Source of the DNA: Phenylobacterium sp.
GTDB taxonomy: Bacteria; Pseudomonadota; Alphaproteobacteria; Caulobacterales; Caulobacteraceae
Reading direction: 5' to 3'
Length of the DNA stretch: 64,000 nt
NCBI GenBank assembly: GCA_018001015.1
Contig: JAGNIV010000007.1
Location: forward strand, 1-64,000
Each line of letters starts with the position of its first letter. Position 1 is the stretch's first letter. Shown here piece after piece: positions 63,914 through 64,000 of the stretch. A model generated the notes under the pieces. The model worked only from the letters and a program-made list of their open reading frames with translations, searched no databases and was not told the origin of the DNA. The position numbers were made by a program, and so were the translations under genes.

Positions 63914-64000
63914 GGACGCGGCAGTGCTGATCACGCCGCGCCCTGACGCCAGCTCCCGTGGCCGTTTTCTGCTGGCGAGAGATTGGCTAGACCACTACTG

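Overview
The window is high-GC, gene-dense chromosomal DNA, and nearly every long reading frame can be assigned to a family. It looks like an alphaproteobacterium of the family Caulobacteraceae (Caulobacter/Phenylobacterium type). The strongest reason is the 843-residue histidine kinase at 52594-55125, which matches the developmental kinase PleC in length, layout and position of the phospho-accepting histidine. Supporting reasons are the split methionine synthase, the motifs resembling sigma-T/EcfG promoters (GGAAC-N16/17-CGTT), clustered GANTC (CcrM) sites upstream of pleC, and palindromic dispersed repeats. I saw no rRNA, tRNA, CRISPR array or intact transposase. Layout. 0-5 kb: DsbA-like and HI0933-type oxidoreductases, a pentapeptide-repeat protein, an EthD protein, and an MTA/SAH nucleosidase paired with a VOC protein. 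5-12 kb: an Ala-rich lipoprotein behind a consensus EcfG-type promoter, a single-domain response regulator, a nickel/cobalt efflux pair (rcnA plus a Cys-less CsoR/RcnR-family sensor), an HWE histidine kinase behind another EcfG-like promoter, envelope lipoproteins, and a minimal GH84 glycosidase. 12-20 kb: aquaporin, a YhhN protein, then the methionine-cycle operon (ArsR-methyltransferase fusion, metF, metH N-half, metH C-half) read leftwards from a 20-bp perfect palindrome. 20-30 kb: hydroxyacid dehydrogenase, omega-transaminase, aldo/keto reductase, C69 peptidase, HAD phosphatase, stress/envelope proteins, a Nudix hydrolase, an MFS pump, and an ArsR/SRPBCC pair with two palindromic operators. 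30-36 kb: an RHH/PIN toxin-antitoxin-like pair, a P450, and a lysine-catabolism module (Lrp regulator divergent from a lysine/saccharopine dehydrogenase and an ALDH7 dehydrogenase). 36-49 kb: an extradiol dioxygenase, ettA, csbD with an EcfG-like promoter, a beta-helix/Sel1 envelope operon, a VWA protein, a glycosyltransferase, a pair of acyl-CoA dehydrogenases, and OmpW. 49-64 kb: pepN, a response regulator, pleC, glnE, an EF-hand/ECF-sigma/anti-sigma/metal-sensor cluster, a membrane AraC regulator with an acyltransferase, a VOC protein, and finally a decayed, internally deleted defence-type gene next to an 18-bp inverted repeat. How genes work together: the metF/metH cluster is a self-contained methyl-cycle operon, probably governed by its own SAH- or SAM-sensing repressor. 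Several separate genes (two lipoproteins, csbD, an HWE kinase) appear tied into the general stress response through similar promoters. The lysine and metal-efflux modules each carry their own regulator. Coordinates include stop codons. Starts were moved from the longest frame where a ribosome-binding site, signal peptide or family N-terminus argued for it.
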